Shown here one piece after another: positions 33,735 to 41,975 of a DNA stretch of 64,000 nt. A model generated the notes under the pieces. It was not told the DNA's origin. It searched no databases and saw nothing but the letters and a program-made list of their open reading frames with translations. The stretch is from Shouchella oshimensis (GTDB lineage: Bacteria > Bacillota > Bacilli > Bacillales > Bacillaceae_D): positions 548,707-612,706 of the forward strand of contig NZ_KV917380.1 in assembly GCF_002019765.1 (NCBI RefSeq), read 5' to 3'. Position numbers and translations under genes: made by a program. The number at the start of each line of letters is the position of its first letter. The first letter of the stretch is position 1.

Positions 33735-33910
33735 AATAAATACAGAGAAGGATATTACTCAAAGCACAGGTTTATCATTGATCTGTGCTTTCTTGACATA
33801 CTACAGAAACGGTATTATGAAAAAAGTATAAGGTAGGCATAATCGTAAACATTATCAACTGAAACAAAAATATCTCATTAAACCTTTTTTCTATTTAAGG
33901 AGTGAAACGG

Positions 33911-34420
33911 ATGAAACAGAAACGACTGTGGGTGTCTCTAGCTGTTGTGCTAGCACTGATTCTCGCTGCTTTCTTTCTATTTCCGCAAGATGATAAAGCC
34001 ATGGTAAGGTACACCGAATACATTCAAGAGAAAAGGCATGAGCCTTTGCGCACGTACCATCAAGACCCGGTTGTCGGTCTCTTTCTAACTGAGGATGGGA
34101 ACCACGCAGGTATTGCGATGGTGACAGAGGATCACATTGGCGAAGTAACAAACCTCATTCATCAAAGCGACCCCACGTTTTTAAGTGTAAAAGGGGCGGA
34201 AGAAACGTATATTGGCATTCTTTTGCCTAGCGCTCTTGTCGAGGATAACAGCATTCATTCTGTTTCTATTAAAGATACAGAGAGTGGAGAGCTTCCAATT
34301 GATGAGGAACAAGACATCTTCTTTTCCTTTGTGTTTCTAGAAGCGGATGTTTCTATTCCTATCCAATTGCAATTCAAAAACAAGGACTTGGAAGTTGTCT
34401 ACGAGTTTGAGGTTGAATGA
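33911..34420 (+). CDS. Membrane-anchored hypothetical protein
   Basis: 169 residues from ATG 33911 after AAGGAGTG; GTG 33902 is possible. A single N-terminal anchor (KRLWVSLAVVLALILAAFFL) precedes an acidic extracytoplasmic domain with GLFLTEDGNHAGIAMVTEDH and ending LEVVYEFEVE. GC content and codon use are nearer the conserved chromosome than the AT-rich genes on its left. The last ~20 codons and the 3' flank are duplicated at 29745. No family is recognised. Confidence 0.7.
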   Translation: MKQKRLWVSLAVVLALILAAFFLFPQDDKAMVRYTEYIQEKRHEPLRTYHQDPVVGLFLTEDGNHAGIAMVTEDHIGEVTNLIHQSDPTFLSVKGAEETYIGILLPSALVEDNSIHSVSIKDTESGELPIDEEQDIFFSFVFLEADVSIPIQLQFKNKDLEVVYEFEVE

Positions 34421-34509
34421 GTGACAACAGAGTGTATTTTCCTCATAAACTATAAAGTATGAATAATTCTTCTAGTAAACCAACTCCAAGTTTAATCGAC
34501 AAAAATGCT
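34358..34509 (+). repeat. Direct repeat copy B flanking the Rap-Phr region
   Basis: Second copy of the element at 29745-29909; this copy lies inside an intact gene and its 3' flank, so it is likely the original. Confidence 0.7.
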
Positions 34510-34541
34510 CCCTCCAAATTTTTTACATTGAAGGGAGCATA
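34500..34541 (-). terminator. Hairpin terminator, minus strand
   Basis: ATGCTCCCT pairs with AGGGAGCAT around an 18-base loop; on the minus strand TTTTTGTC follows. It could end transcripts of the minus-strand gene at 34746, 200 bases away, and also block read-through from the left. Confidence 0.65.
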
Positions 34542-34745
34542 GAGTGGGGGTTCTTTTACTTTTATACGTTCGTAAGGTATTTCTCAAATATTGATGAAAA
34601 TACTATGCCGTTGGTTGGTTAAATTGCAACCCCTTTCCCTATCCTCTTGATAAGAAGGGAGAATTTTGAACACCTGTTAAGTGTCCACCTAGTTTTTTAG
34701 GAGCACTGACCCTTCATTCCAATTATCTTTTAAAGATAGGAAGAT
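34542..34745. other. Noncoding stretch, possible mobile-element scar
   Basis: No coding frame is convincing. AGTGTCCACC, GTTTTTTAGGAGCACTGACC (34680-34710) looks somewhat like the ends of IS3-type elements, but there is no matching second end. Confidence 0.25.
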
Positions 34746-35048
34746 TTAATACTCTAGAAGAAAAAGAATACCTAAAACCAGTAAAGCAATTATTATTGCA
34801 GTCACTATGCTTCTCGATCTACTGAGATATTTTCTAGAAATAAAATAACTTATAACCAATGATATAATAATAGGTGAAACAAAGTAACCAGCTAAAAAAG
34901 AATGATCCCAGAAGTTAAAGCCTGTTAATTCAGTTCCAATGAGCAATAAATAAAGGCTATAGAGCATTCCAACCATAAGTGATAATAAGAGAGCCGCTAG
35001 TAAATAAGCCATTAATTTAAAAGAAAAGTTAAATACTGATTGATACAA
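34746..35048 (-). CDS. Small three-helix membrane protein
   Basis: 100 residues from TTG 35048 with GGAGGTAG upstream. Helices at ~10-38, 50-68 and 78-98, separated by TELTGFNFWDHSF and SRKYLSRSRS. No family is recognised. It is the last gene before the exopolysaccharide locus and reads away from it. Confidence 0.6.
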   Translation of the reverse strand: MYQSVFNFSFKLMAYLLAALLLSLMVGMLYSLYLLLIGTELTGFNFWDHSFLAGYFVSPIIISLVISYFISRKYLSRSRSIVTAIIIALLVLGILFLLEY

Positions 35049-35324
35049 GTAGCACTACCTCCAACCTGTTTAATTATTAATAACTAAATTTAAAGCTTTG
35101 TTGAGGCATACCAGGAATTAAATTTGAGTATATGGCTATCCATTATTAATGCAACCGCAACTTTTTAATTGTATGACGTCATTTTAATAATATCTACCAA
35201 TTCCGTAACCAAAGCTTAACATTAAAAGGTTTATTTTGGAGGAAACTTTTGTAGCCTTCCCTATTAAACTATGATAAATTATGAGTAGTACTCTTAAATT
35301 TGTAGAAATCAGCATGATATTGTC
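35049..35324. other. Noncoding leader region before the exopolysaccharide locus
   Basis: No gene is seen. A possible promoter is TTGTAG (35246) with TGATAA 17 bases later, which would place the start of a long leader that includes the two terminators and the EAR-type RNA. The assignment is tentative. Confidence 0.35.
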
Positions 35325-35360
35325 AAAAAAGTGGGGTTTGAACCACTTTTTGTTTGTTTT
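35325..35360 (+). terminator. Terminator upstream of the EAR-type RNA
   Basis: AAAAAGTGG pairs with CCACTTTTT around an eight-base loop, followed by GTTTGTTTTT. Confidence 0.8.
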
Positions 35361-35407
35361 TGAGAGTTTTAACAATTATGGTCATGTCTTCAATACCATT
35401 ATCAATG

Positions 35408-35506
35408 AAGGCACTCGGCTATGCTAAGGGTCATCACCTTAGGCGCAGGTCGCCGATGGCATGGTGTGAGGAGAGGTTCAATGCCTCTGGTCAAAGCGAC
35501 CGAGAC
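35408..35506 (+). ncRNA. EAR element (eps-associated RNA), processive antitermination
   Basis: A compact GC-rich RNA in an AT-rich leader. Closing helix CTCGG (35414-35418) with CCGAG (35500-35504); hairpin CTAAGG (35424-35429) with CCTTAG (35437-35442), then GCGCAGGTCGCCGA; hairpin AGAGG (35472-35476) with CCTCT (35484-35488); GGTC/GACC near the 3' end. In B. subtilis the EAR element lies in the eps operon directly before epsC and lets RNA polymerase read through distant terminators. Here the same kind of RNA lies directly before the epsC homologue and is followed by a terminator, as the mechanism needs. The family name rests on recalled sequence features plus position. Confidence 0.78.
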
Positions 35507-35570
35507 AAAAAACAGTTAGAAAAGCGCTTACATTAAGGATGTAGGGATTTTTCTAACTGTTTTTATTTTT
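35507..35570 (+). terminator. Terminator between the EAR element and epsC
   Basis: AACAGTTAGAAA pairs with TTTCTAACTGTT across a ~30-base loop that itself holds ACATT/GATGT, and is followed by TTTTATTTTT. It would stop transcription into the locus unless the EAR element overrides it. Confidence 0.82.
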
Positions 35571-35635
35571 AATAAATAAAGTTAAATGTATAGTTATGTT
35601 TCTTAATTATTTATGTAGGGGGATGAATAAACAAG

Positions 35636-37456
35636 ATGACACTAAAGCAACGATTATTGGCTCTTATCGGAATTGACTCTGCAATTGTACTTTTTTCTAT
35701 CTATATCTGTAGCTTAATTTTAACGGCAGGTGTTTCACCAGTAACCGAGGTCATTATTGCAAGCTCGATAGTTTTGTTACTTGTCCACCATCTGTGCGCT
35801 TATCGCTTTAAGTTGTACAAAAAAGCTTGGGAATATGCAAGTATCACTGAGTTGAAAGCAATTGTGTACACGGTCACGATTTCAATCGTCGCAGCAGGTC
35901 TAACACAGATGATCTTCTTCCAAGATCTTTACGTACGGACACTTATTATGACATGGATGATGCACGTACTATTAATCGGTGGATCTAGAATGTCGTGGCG
36001 CGTCTATAAAGATGCCTATATGGGTAATAAAAAAGACGGTAAACGCACACTCATAATTGGTGCCGGATCAGCTGGAACCATGATTGCGAGACAGTTAAAA
36101 CAAGATCAAGACACTACGCTGACGCCTGTTGGCTTTGTTGATGATAATTTTACTAAGCATGGTTTAGAGATATTAGATCTCCCTGTATTAGGCGGTACAA
36201 AGAGCCTACAAGAAATTGTTGCAAATGAAAGAGTAGAGCATATTATTATTGCGATCCCTTCATTAAATAAAACCGACCTTAATCATATTATTAAATTATC
36301 CACAGATACAAAGATAAAAACGCAAATTCTTCCTCGTATGGAAGACTTAGTACTTGGAGCTGTTCAAGTTAGCCAGTTTAAAGACGTGGAAGTAGAGGAT
36401 TTACTTGGACGTGAACCTGTAGAGCTAGACGTCGATGGAATTGCTGACTATATTACTGGAGAAACCATCCTTGTCACAGGTGCTGGCGGTTCCATTGGTT
36501 CAGAGATTTGTCGTCAAGTCGCTCGGTTCTCTCCTAAAGAAATCATTTTATTAGGTCATGGAGAGAACAGTATTTATTCCATTGAGATGGAGTTGCGTCG
36601 AAACTTACCTAATCTACCTATTGATACAGAAATTGCAGATGTACAGGATAAGGAAAAAATTCAATCAATTATGTTTAAAAGACAACCACATGTTATCTTC
36701 CATGCGGCAGCACATAAGCATGTACCGCTTATGGAGCGGAATCCAGAAGAAGCGGTTAAGAATAACGTGATTGGTACAAGAAACGTTGCTGAAGCTGCCG
36801 ACCTAGCTGGCGTGAATACGTTTGTGATGATTTCAACAGATAAAGCTGTCAACCCAACAAGCGTAATGGGGGCTACAAAGCGAATTGCGGAGATGATTAT
36901 CCAGCACATGGATATGATTAGCGACACTCGCTTCGTCGCTGTTCGTTTTGGAAACGTATTAGGCAGTCGCGGTAGCGTTATTCCATTATTTAAAGATCAA
37001 ATTAAAGCTGGTGGACCGGTTACGGTGACACACCCAGAAATGGTTCGGTATTTTATGACAATCCCGGAGGCGTCACGTTTAGTTCTACAAGCAGGGTCTT
37101 TAGCGGATGGTGGAGAGGTTTTTGTTCTTGACATGGGTGAGCCTGTGAAAATAGTTGATCTTGCTAAAAACTTAATACGATTAAGTGGGTTTTCTGAAGA
37201 TGAAATACCAATCCGATTTTCGGGTATGAGACCTGGAGAGAAAATGTTTGAAGAATTATTAGGGGAAGATGAAGTTCATAGTGAACAAGTTTATCCAATG
37301 ATTTACCGTGGTAAAACCCCTGAAGTCAATATAGAAGTTACATACAATTTAATAATCCAATACGTCCATATGGATACGAATCAGTTAAGAGAAGAACTTT
37401 TAAATATAGCTAATTTTAAAGTAGACGGTTTAAGAGAATTGATTACAGCAAATTAA
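35636..37456 (+). CDS. epsC: Membrane UDP-sugar 4,6-dehydratase (EpsC/PglF/CapD type)
   Basis: 606 residues, ATG 35636 after AGGGGG. Four N-terminal helices (~10-105), a first Rossmann domain with LIIGAGSAGTMIARQ (~140), then the catalytic SDR domain with ILVTGAGGSIGSE (~283) and TSVMGATKR, where Met replaces the usual Tyr as in this dehydratase family. It would convert UDP-GlcNAc to the 4-keto-6-deoxy sugar at the inner membrane. The following aminotransferase and phosphosugar transferase match the bacillosamine-type route of B. subtilis EpsC-EpsN-EpsL. GC content is normal here and falls in the genes that follow. Confidence 0.93.
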   Translation: MTLKQRLLALIGIDSAIVLFSIYICSLILTAGVSPVTEVIIASSIVLLLVHHLCAYRFKLYKKAWEYASITELKAIVYTVTISIVAAGLTQMIFFQDLYVRTLIMTWMMHVLLIGGSRMSWRVYKDAYMGNKKDGKRTLIIGAGSAGTMIARQLKQDQDTTLTPVGFVDDNFTKHGLEILDLPVLGGTKSLQEIVANERVEHIIIAIPSLNKTDLNHIIKLSTDTKIKTQILPRMEDLVLGAVQVSQFKDVEVEDLLGREPVELDVDGIADYITGETILVTGAGGSIGSEICRQVARFSPKEIILLGHGENSIYSIEMELRRNLPNLPIDTEIADVQDKEKIQSIMFKRQPHVIFHAAAHKHVPLMERNPEEAVKNNVIGTRNVAEAADLAGVNTFVMISTDKAVNPTSVMGATKRIAEMIIQHMDMISDTRFVAVRFGNVLGSRGSVIPLFKDQIKAGGPVTVTHPEMVRYFMTIPEASRLVLQAGSLADGGEVFVLDMGEPVKIVDLAKNLIRLSGFSEDEIPIRFSGMRPGEKMFEELLGEDEVHSEQVYPMIYRGKTPEVNIEVTYNLIIQYVHMDTNQLREELLNIANFKVDGLRELITAN

Positions 37457-37480
37457 GTGAATGTGGAAGGAAGTACCGAG

Positions 37481-38587
37481 ATGAGTAAAAGGATATACCT
37501 ATCATCCCCTCACATGAGTGATGAGGGTTATGAGATGGATTATGTCAAAGAAGCGTTCGAAACTAATTGGATTGCACCTTTAGGTGAAAATGTTAATAAA
37601 TTTGAACAAGAATTTGCTGAGAAAGTGGGAGTAAGAGCTGCAGCGGCACTATCTTCTGGAACTGCTGCCTTACACTTGGCTCTTAAAGCAGCGGGTGTAG
37701 GTAGTGGGGATATTGTATTTTGCCAAACATTAACGTTTTCTGCAACTGCAAATCCAATAATCTATCAAAATGCAACTCCAGTCTTTATTGATAGTAACTA
37801 TGAAACATGGAATATGTGCCCGGATGCATTAGAGGAAGCTTTTAATAAGTATCCTGAAGTAAAAGCGGTAATTGTCGTTCATCTGTATGGACTTTCTGCC
37901 GACATCGAACGCATTGCTCAAATGTGTAAAGAGAGAAATGTCGTGTTAATAGAGGATGCTGCGGAGTCCTTAGGCTCCCTTTATAATGGACAACAAACCG
38001 GAACTTTTGGTGATTTTGGTATCTTTTCATTTAATGGCAATAAAATTATCACTACTTCTGGAGGTGGTATGCTTGTGTCAAATAATGAGGAAGCGATAGA
38101 GAAAGCTCGTTTCTGGGCAACTCAATCTAGAGATAAAGCAATTCATTACCAACACAGTGAATTAGGCTACAACTACAGGATGAGCAATGTTTTAGCTGGC
38201 ATAGGAAGAGGGCAACTTAAAGTTTTAGATGAAAGGGTAGAAAAGAAGAGATATATTTATGAGTTTTACAAAAGAGAATTAAAAGAGTTAAACGGAATTA
38301 AATGGATGCCTGAAATTAAGATTGATCGACCTAATTATTGGTTAAGTGCAATTACTTTAACTGGTGATACTACCCCTTTGGATATTATAGACACCTTAGA
38401 AAAAGAGAACATTGAATCAAGGCCAGTTTGGAAACCGATGCATATGCAACCTTATTTTAAGAATTACGATTATGTAGGTTCTACTATTTCGGAACAGTTG
38501 TTTGGAAATGGTGTATGTTTGCCATCGGAGACAAAGATGACTGATAAGGATTTATATAGAATAACATCAATAATTAAGAGTTTATAG
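37481..38587 (+). CDS. PLP sugar aminotransferase (DegT/DnrJ/EryC1, EpsN-like)
   Basis: 368 residues from ATG 37481 after GGAAGG; GTG 37457 is possible. PLP enzyme motifs: SSGTAALHLALKAAG, LIEDAAESLGSLYNG and FNGNKIITTSGGG, with the Schiff-base Lys in the last. It would put an amino group on the 4-keto sugar made by the dehydratase, giving UDP-4-amino-4,6-dideoxy-GlcNAc. It follows epsC by 24 bases. SYNYRMSN-type NYRMSNVLAG is another family mark. Confidence 0.92.
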   Translation: MSKRIYLSSPHMSDEGYEMDYVKEAFETNWIAPLGENVNKFEQEFAEKVGVRAAAALSSGTAALHLALKAAGVGSGDIVFCQTLTFSATANPIIYQNATPVFIDSNYETWNMCPDALEEAFNKYPEVKAVIVVHLYGLSADIERIAQMCKERNVVLIEDAAESLGSLYNGQQTGTFGDFGIFSFNGNKIITTSGGGMLVSNNEEAIEKARFWATQSRDKAIHYQHSELGYNYRMSNVLAGIGRGQLKVLDERVEKKRYIYEFYKRELKELNGIKWMPEIKIDRPNYWLSAITLTGDTTPLDIIDTLEKENIESRPVWKPMHMQPYFKNYDYVGSTISEQLFGNGVCLPSETKMTDKDLYRITSIIKSL

Positions 38588-38620
38588 ATTATTGTATTTA
38601 AAACGGAGGCTATTTAATAA

Positions 38621-39214
38621 ATGTATGGAAATTTTTTCAAAAGATTAATTGATATAATACTTTCTCTCATAGGTATTATAGTTACAGCTCCAATCATGAT
38701 TGTTGTTGCTATTCTTGTGTTTACAAAATTAGGAAGACCAATTCTGTTTAAGCAAGAAAGACCTGGTTTGAACGGAGAAATTTTTAAATTATATAAATTT
38801 AGAAGCATGAAAAATGATAAAGATGAAAATGGAGAATTTCTACCAAATGAACTAAGATTAACAAAGTTCGGTAAACTACTTAGGTCAACTAGTATGGATG
38901 AACTTCCTGAACTGTTCAATATACTGAAAGGTGATATGAGTGTAATTGGGCCAAGACCATTGTTAACTACTTATCTATCTTTATATAGTGAAGAACAAAA
39001 GAAAAGACACGACGTTAGACCGGGATTATCAGGAATAACAGCAGTTAACGGTAGAGCAAGCCTATCATGGGAAGAAAAGCTTGCAATGGATGTCTGGTAC
39101 GTAGAAAATGTCAGCTTCACTTTAGATATAAAGATTATATTAAAGACTATACTAACTGTCTTAAAAAGAAAAAATATAAGTAGTAACAGAGGAAAGTTTA
39201 AGGGCAACAAATAA
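38621..39214 (+). CDS. Initiating undecaprenyl-phosphate sugar phosphotransferase (EpsL/PglC-like)
   Basis: 197 residues, ATG 38621 after GGAGG. One N-terminal re-entrant helix (LIDIILSLIGIIVTAPIMIVVA), then FKQERPGLNGEIFKLYKFRSM, LGKLLRSTSMDELPELFNIL-type core and MSVIGPRPLL, VRPGLSGITAVNGRA. This small monotopic enzyme loads the first sugar phosphate on the lipid carrier. With the dehydratase and aminotransferase it fixes the first residue as a bacillosamine-type sugar. An acetyltransferase for the new amino group is expected, and the next gene may supply it. Confidence 0.93.
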   Translation: MYGNFFKRLIDIILSLIGIIVTAPIMIVVAILVFTKLGRPILFKQERPGLNGEIFKLYKFRSMKNDKDENGEFLPNELRLTKFGKLLRSTSMDELPELFNILKGDMSVIGPRPLLTTYLSLYSEEQKKRHDVRPGLSGITAVNGRASLSWEEKLAMDVWYVENVSFTLDIKIILKTILTVLKRKNISSNRGKFKGNK

Positions 39215-39235
39215 CAAATTAATTAGGGGCTTTTT

Positions 39236-40165
39236 ATGGAAATTAAGATCAAAGACGTATTAGACTTACTTACTAAGTCAAATTACAAGTTTTCCTTTCA
39301 TGGAGATAGAAATGAAATCTTAGAAGGCTTCTCTACTCTATTTAACTATAAAAAGAGTACAATTACTTTCGTGTCTTCCTTAAATAAGTTCGAGGATCAC
39401 GAATCGTTATTCAAGGGTAGTAAAATCACTTTAATAGTTGCTGATCCAAGTGAAGCTATTAATAGCTGTTTTTTAAATACCATTCATATTAAAAACCCTA
39501 AGAGAGCTTTTTTCTTTATACTCGATAACTTATTCAATTCTAATTTAGAGAGTGAGAGTATCCGAAAAATGGAAGTGGAAGATGATAATGACCATTCGTT
39601 CATTTCTAAAAAAGCAAAAGTAAGTGTTGGAGTAAAGGTTGGTATTAACTGTATTATTGAAGAAGATGTTGTTATTGGTGAGGGTACAGTGATACATCAT
39701 AATGTAGTAATTCGAAGCGGTACAAAGATCGGAAAAAACTGCACAATATTATCAGGTAATATCATTGGGGAGACTGGCTTTAATCCACTTAAGTTAGATG
39801 ACGGTACAAGAATGATGGTAAGGCATTATGGTGGTGTAACAATAGGAGATAACGTTTTTATTGGTGACAACTGCTCAATTTCAAAAGGAGCAATAGACGA
39901 TACAATAATCGAAAGTGGAGTGAAAATAAACAAAAAAGTTATAGTGGCTCATAATGTTTTAATTGGAAAAAATACTGTTATTACCTCCCCTACTTTTATT
40001 TGTGGGAGTGTAAAAATTGGATCAAATTGTCATATTGCAGCTAGTGTAATTAAAAATCAGTGTACTATCGGTGACGAAGCTATTTTAGGATTAGGATCTG
40101 TAGTGGTTAAGAATGTTGAAAGTAAGACAACAGTTGTAGGTAATCCAGCAAAAGAGTTAATCTGA
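39236..40165 (+). CDS. LpxD-like left-handed beta-helix acyltransferase
   Basis: 309 residues. N-terminal domain (~1-110) of the LpxD type (ITFVSSLNKFEDHESLFKGS), then hexapeptide repeats (~125-305: VGVKVGINCIIEEDVVIGEG, TKIGKNCTILSGNIIGETGF, HYGGVTIGDNVFIGDNCSIS). The catalytic His is likely in HNVLIGKN or HHNVVI. LpxD normally acts in lipid A synthesis, which this Gram-positive lacks, so here it most likely acylates an amino sugar of the polysaccharide. Start ATG 39236; ribosome site is AGGGGC. Confidence 0.82.
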   Translation: MEIKIKDVLDLLTKSNYKFSFHGDRNEILEGFSTLFNYKKSTITFVSSLNKFEDHESLFKGSKITLIVADPSEAINSCFLNTIHIKNPKRAFFFILDNLFNSNLESESIRKMEVEDDNDHSFISKKAKVSVGVKVGINCIIEEDVVIGEGTVIHHNVVIRSGTKIGKNCTILSGNIIGETGFNPLKLDDGTRMMVRHYGGVTIGDNVFIGDNCSISKGAIDDTIIESGVKINKKVIVAHNVLIGKNTVITSPTFICGSVKIGSNCHIAASVIKNQCTIGDEAILGLGSVVVKNVESKTTVVGNPAKELI

Positions 40166-40175
40166 GGTGAATTTT

Positions 40176-40826
40176 ATGAGAATATTAGTTTTTGCTCCAC
40201 ACAATGATGATGAAGTATTAGGTGTAGGTGGAACGATAGCGAAATATGTAAATGAAGGACATGAAGTGTATGTCTGTGAAGTAACTAGTGGTGTAGATAA
40301 AAAACGCCTGGAAAGAATTGAGAATGAAGCATTAGCTGCACACCGTATTTTAGGCGTTAAAGAAACAATGTTTTTAGGACTCCCAGTTGTGGGTTTGTCT
40401 GATATTCCGCTCAAAGAACTAAATCAATCAATACTAGACGCTGTTAATAAAGTTAAACCAGATATTGCATATATTCCCCATAAGGGAGATATGCATGATG
40501 ATCATACTAGAGTTGCAGAAAGTGCCATGGTGGCTTTAAGACCAGTGAATAGTCCTCAGCTAAAAGCAATATATGCTTATGAGACATTATCTGAAACAGA
40601 GTGGAATATTCCAACTGTGGACAATGCTTTTATACCAAATGCATGGACCGATATTAGTGAGACAATAGATGATAAATTAAGGGCTATGAGTGAATTCAAA
40701 TCGCAAGTGAAAGAATTTCCTAATCCGAGATCTTTAGAAGCTATTGAGTCACTATCTAAATTTAGAGGATCAACGATTTGTGTTAGAAATGCAGAAAGTT
40801 TTATGGTAGTAAGAATTATAAACTAA
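40176..40826 (+). CDS. PIG-L family (LmbE-like) N-deacetylase
   Basis: 216 residues from ATG 40176 after GAGGTG. FAPHNDDEVLGVGGT is the AHxDDE zinc/base motif (Asn replacing one residue) and PHKGDMHDDHTRVAESA holds the second zinc His pair (HxxDH). These enzymes remove N-acetyl from GlcNAc-type residues. In an exopolysaccharide locus it would free an amine on a sugar, which can then be charged or further substituted. It follows the acyltransferase by ten bases. Confidence 0.88.
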   Translation: MRILVFAPHNDDEVLGVGGTIAKYVNEGHEVYVCEVTSGVDKKRLERIENEALAAHRILGVKETMFLGLPVVGLSDIPLKELNQSILDAVNKVKPDIAYIPHKGDMHDDHTRVAESAMVALRPVNSPQLKAIYAYETLSETEWNIPTVDNAFIPNAWTDISETIDDKLRAMSEFKSQVKEFPNPRSLEAIESLSKFRGSTICVRNAESFMVVRIIN

Positions 40827-40837
40827 GGGGTTTTTTT

Positions 40838-41941
40838 TTGACCTATAATCAGAGAAATGAAATAGGGAGTTATTTTGAAACTGAAGATAAAATAATTAAT
40901 TGCAAGCAGGAAAATCGATTCGATTTTGATTTTGAAAAGTTATTCTCAGATTCCACTTATGTTTTCTCGGGTAGAAATGCTATTGAGTTAGCTTTAAAAG
41001 ATATTGAATTAACCAAAGAGATAAGAACCGTTTACATGCCGTCTTATCTGTGTGATTCAATGATTGATCCATTTTTGGAAAATGAGGTTAAGATACATTA
41101 TTATAAAGTCAATTATAATTTTAATTTAAAAGTAGTTGAAGTAGATATCAATAAGAATGTCGAATGCGACATTCTTTTTATTAACAATTATTTTGGTAAC
41201 AATAAATTAGTTAATAAAGAAAGTATTGATCATTTCAAATCAAAAGGTACGGTTATTTTTGAAGATGTCACTCATGGATTGTTTAACAAAAACTTTATCG
41301 AGAATAGTTCAGATTATTATGTAGCAAGTATTAGGAAATGGCTAGGCTTAGCTTCAGGTGGATTATTATTAAAAAAAAATGGAATCCTTGCTAATAAACC
41401 AATTATTAATAGTGACAAGTTTGCAAGTACAAAGATTAATGCTATGGAATTAAAGAAAAAATACTTAAAAGGCTTTAATGTTAATAAAAATGATTTTATG
41501 AAAATTTTTGCTGAATCCGACAAAATGTTTAAAGAAGTTGGTACGAAATATAAGATTGATACTCATTCAATAAACATATTGAACAAATTAGATAGCGATT
41601 TGTTGAGAAAAGTAAGAATTAATAATTCGAAATATATATATGATCAATTAAAAAGACTAGAATTCATTGAACCAATTTTTACGGAAAACTTTAGAGATGA
41701 TATTTGTCCATTATTTGTTCCTGTTATTATTAAGGCTGGAAAAAGAGATGAATTGCGTAATTTATTAATTGAAAATGGTATTTATTGTCCAGTACACTGG
41801 CCACAAAACAGAGGACAATATTCAAATATACAAAACAATGAACTATCATTAATATGTGATCATAGATATGATCACAATGATATGGAGAGATTGTGTGCAG
41901 TTCTAAAAAACTGGGATAAAATAAATAGCGAAACTACCTAG
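40838..41941 (+). CDS. DegT-fold PLP-dependent enzyme, divergent
   Basis: 367 residues from TTG 40838 after AAGGGG. The fold-type I outline is there: FSGRNAIELALKDIEL, CDILFINNYFG, VIFEDVTHGLFNK, VASIRKWLGLASGGLLLK with the probable Schiff-base Lys, and PVHWPQNRG near the end. It is too divergent to say whether it transfers amino groups to sugars, condenses amino acids or does something else. AT-rich, like its neighbours, and tightly packed after the deacetylase gene. Confidence 0.72.
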   Translation: MTYNQRNEIGSYFETEDKIINCKQENRFDFDFEKLFSDSTYVFSGRNAIELALKDIELTKEIRTVYMPSYLCDSMIDPFLENEVKIHYYKVNYNFNLKVVEVDINKNVECDILFINNYFGNNKLVNKESIDHFKSKGTVIFEDVTHGLFNKNFIENSSDYYVASIRKWLGLASGGLLLKKNGILANKPIINSDKFASTKINAMELKKKYLKGFNVNKNDFMKIFAESDKMFKEVGTKYKIDTHSINILNKLDSDLLRKVRINNSKYIYDQLKRLEFIEPIFTENFRDDICPLFVPVIIKAGKRDELRNLLIENGIYCPVHWPQNRGQYSNIQNNELSLICDHRYDHNDMERLCAVLKNWDKINSETT

Positions 41942-41975
41942 CTATTAATAGTTTTTAATAAAGAGGAGTTCTAGA

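Noticed and set aside
34670-34720. Possible end of an IS3-type element (AGTGTCCACC, GAGCACTGACC)
   Set aside because: No second end, no transposase remnant and no target duplication could be found.
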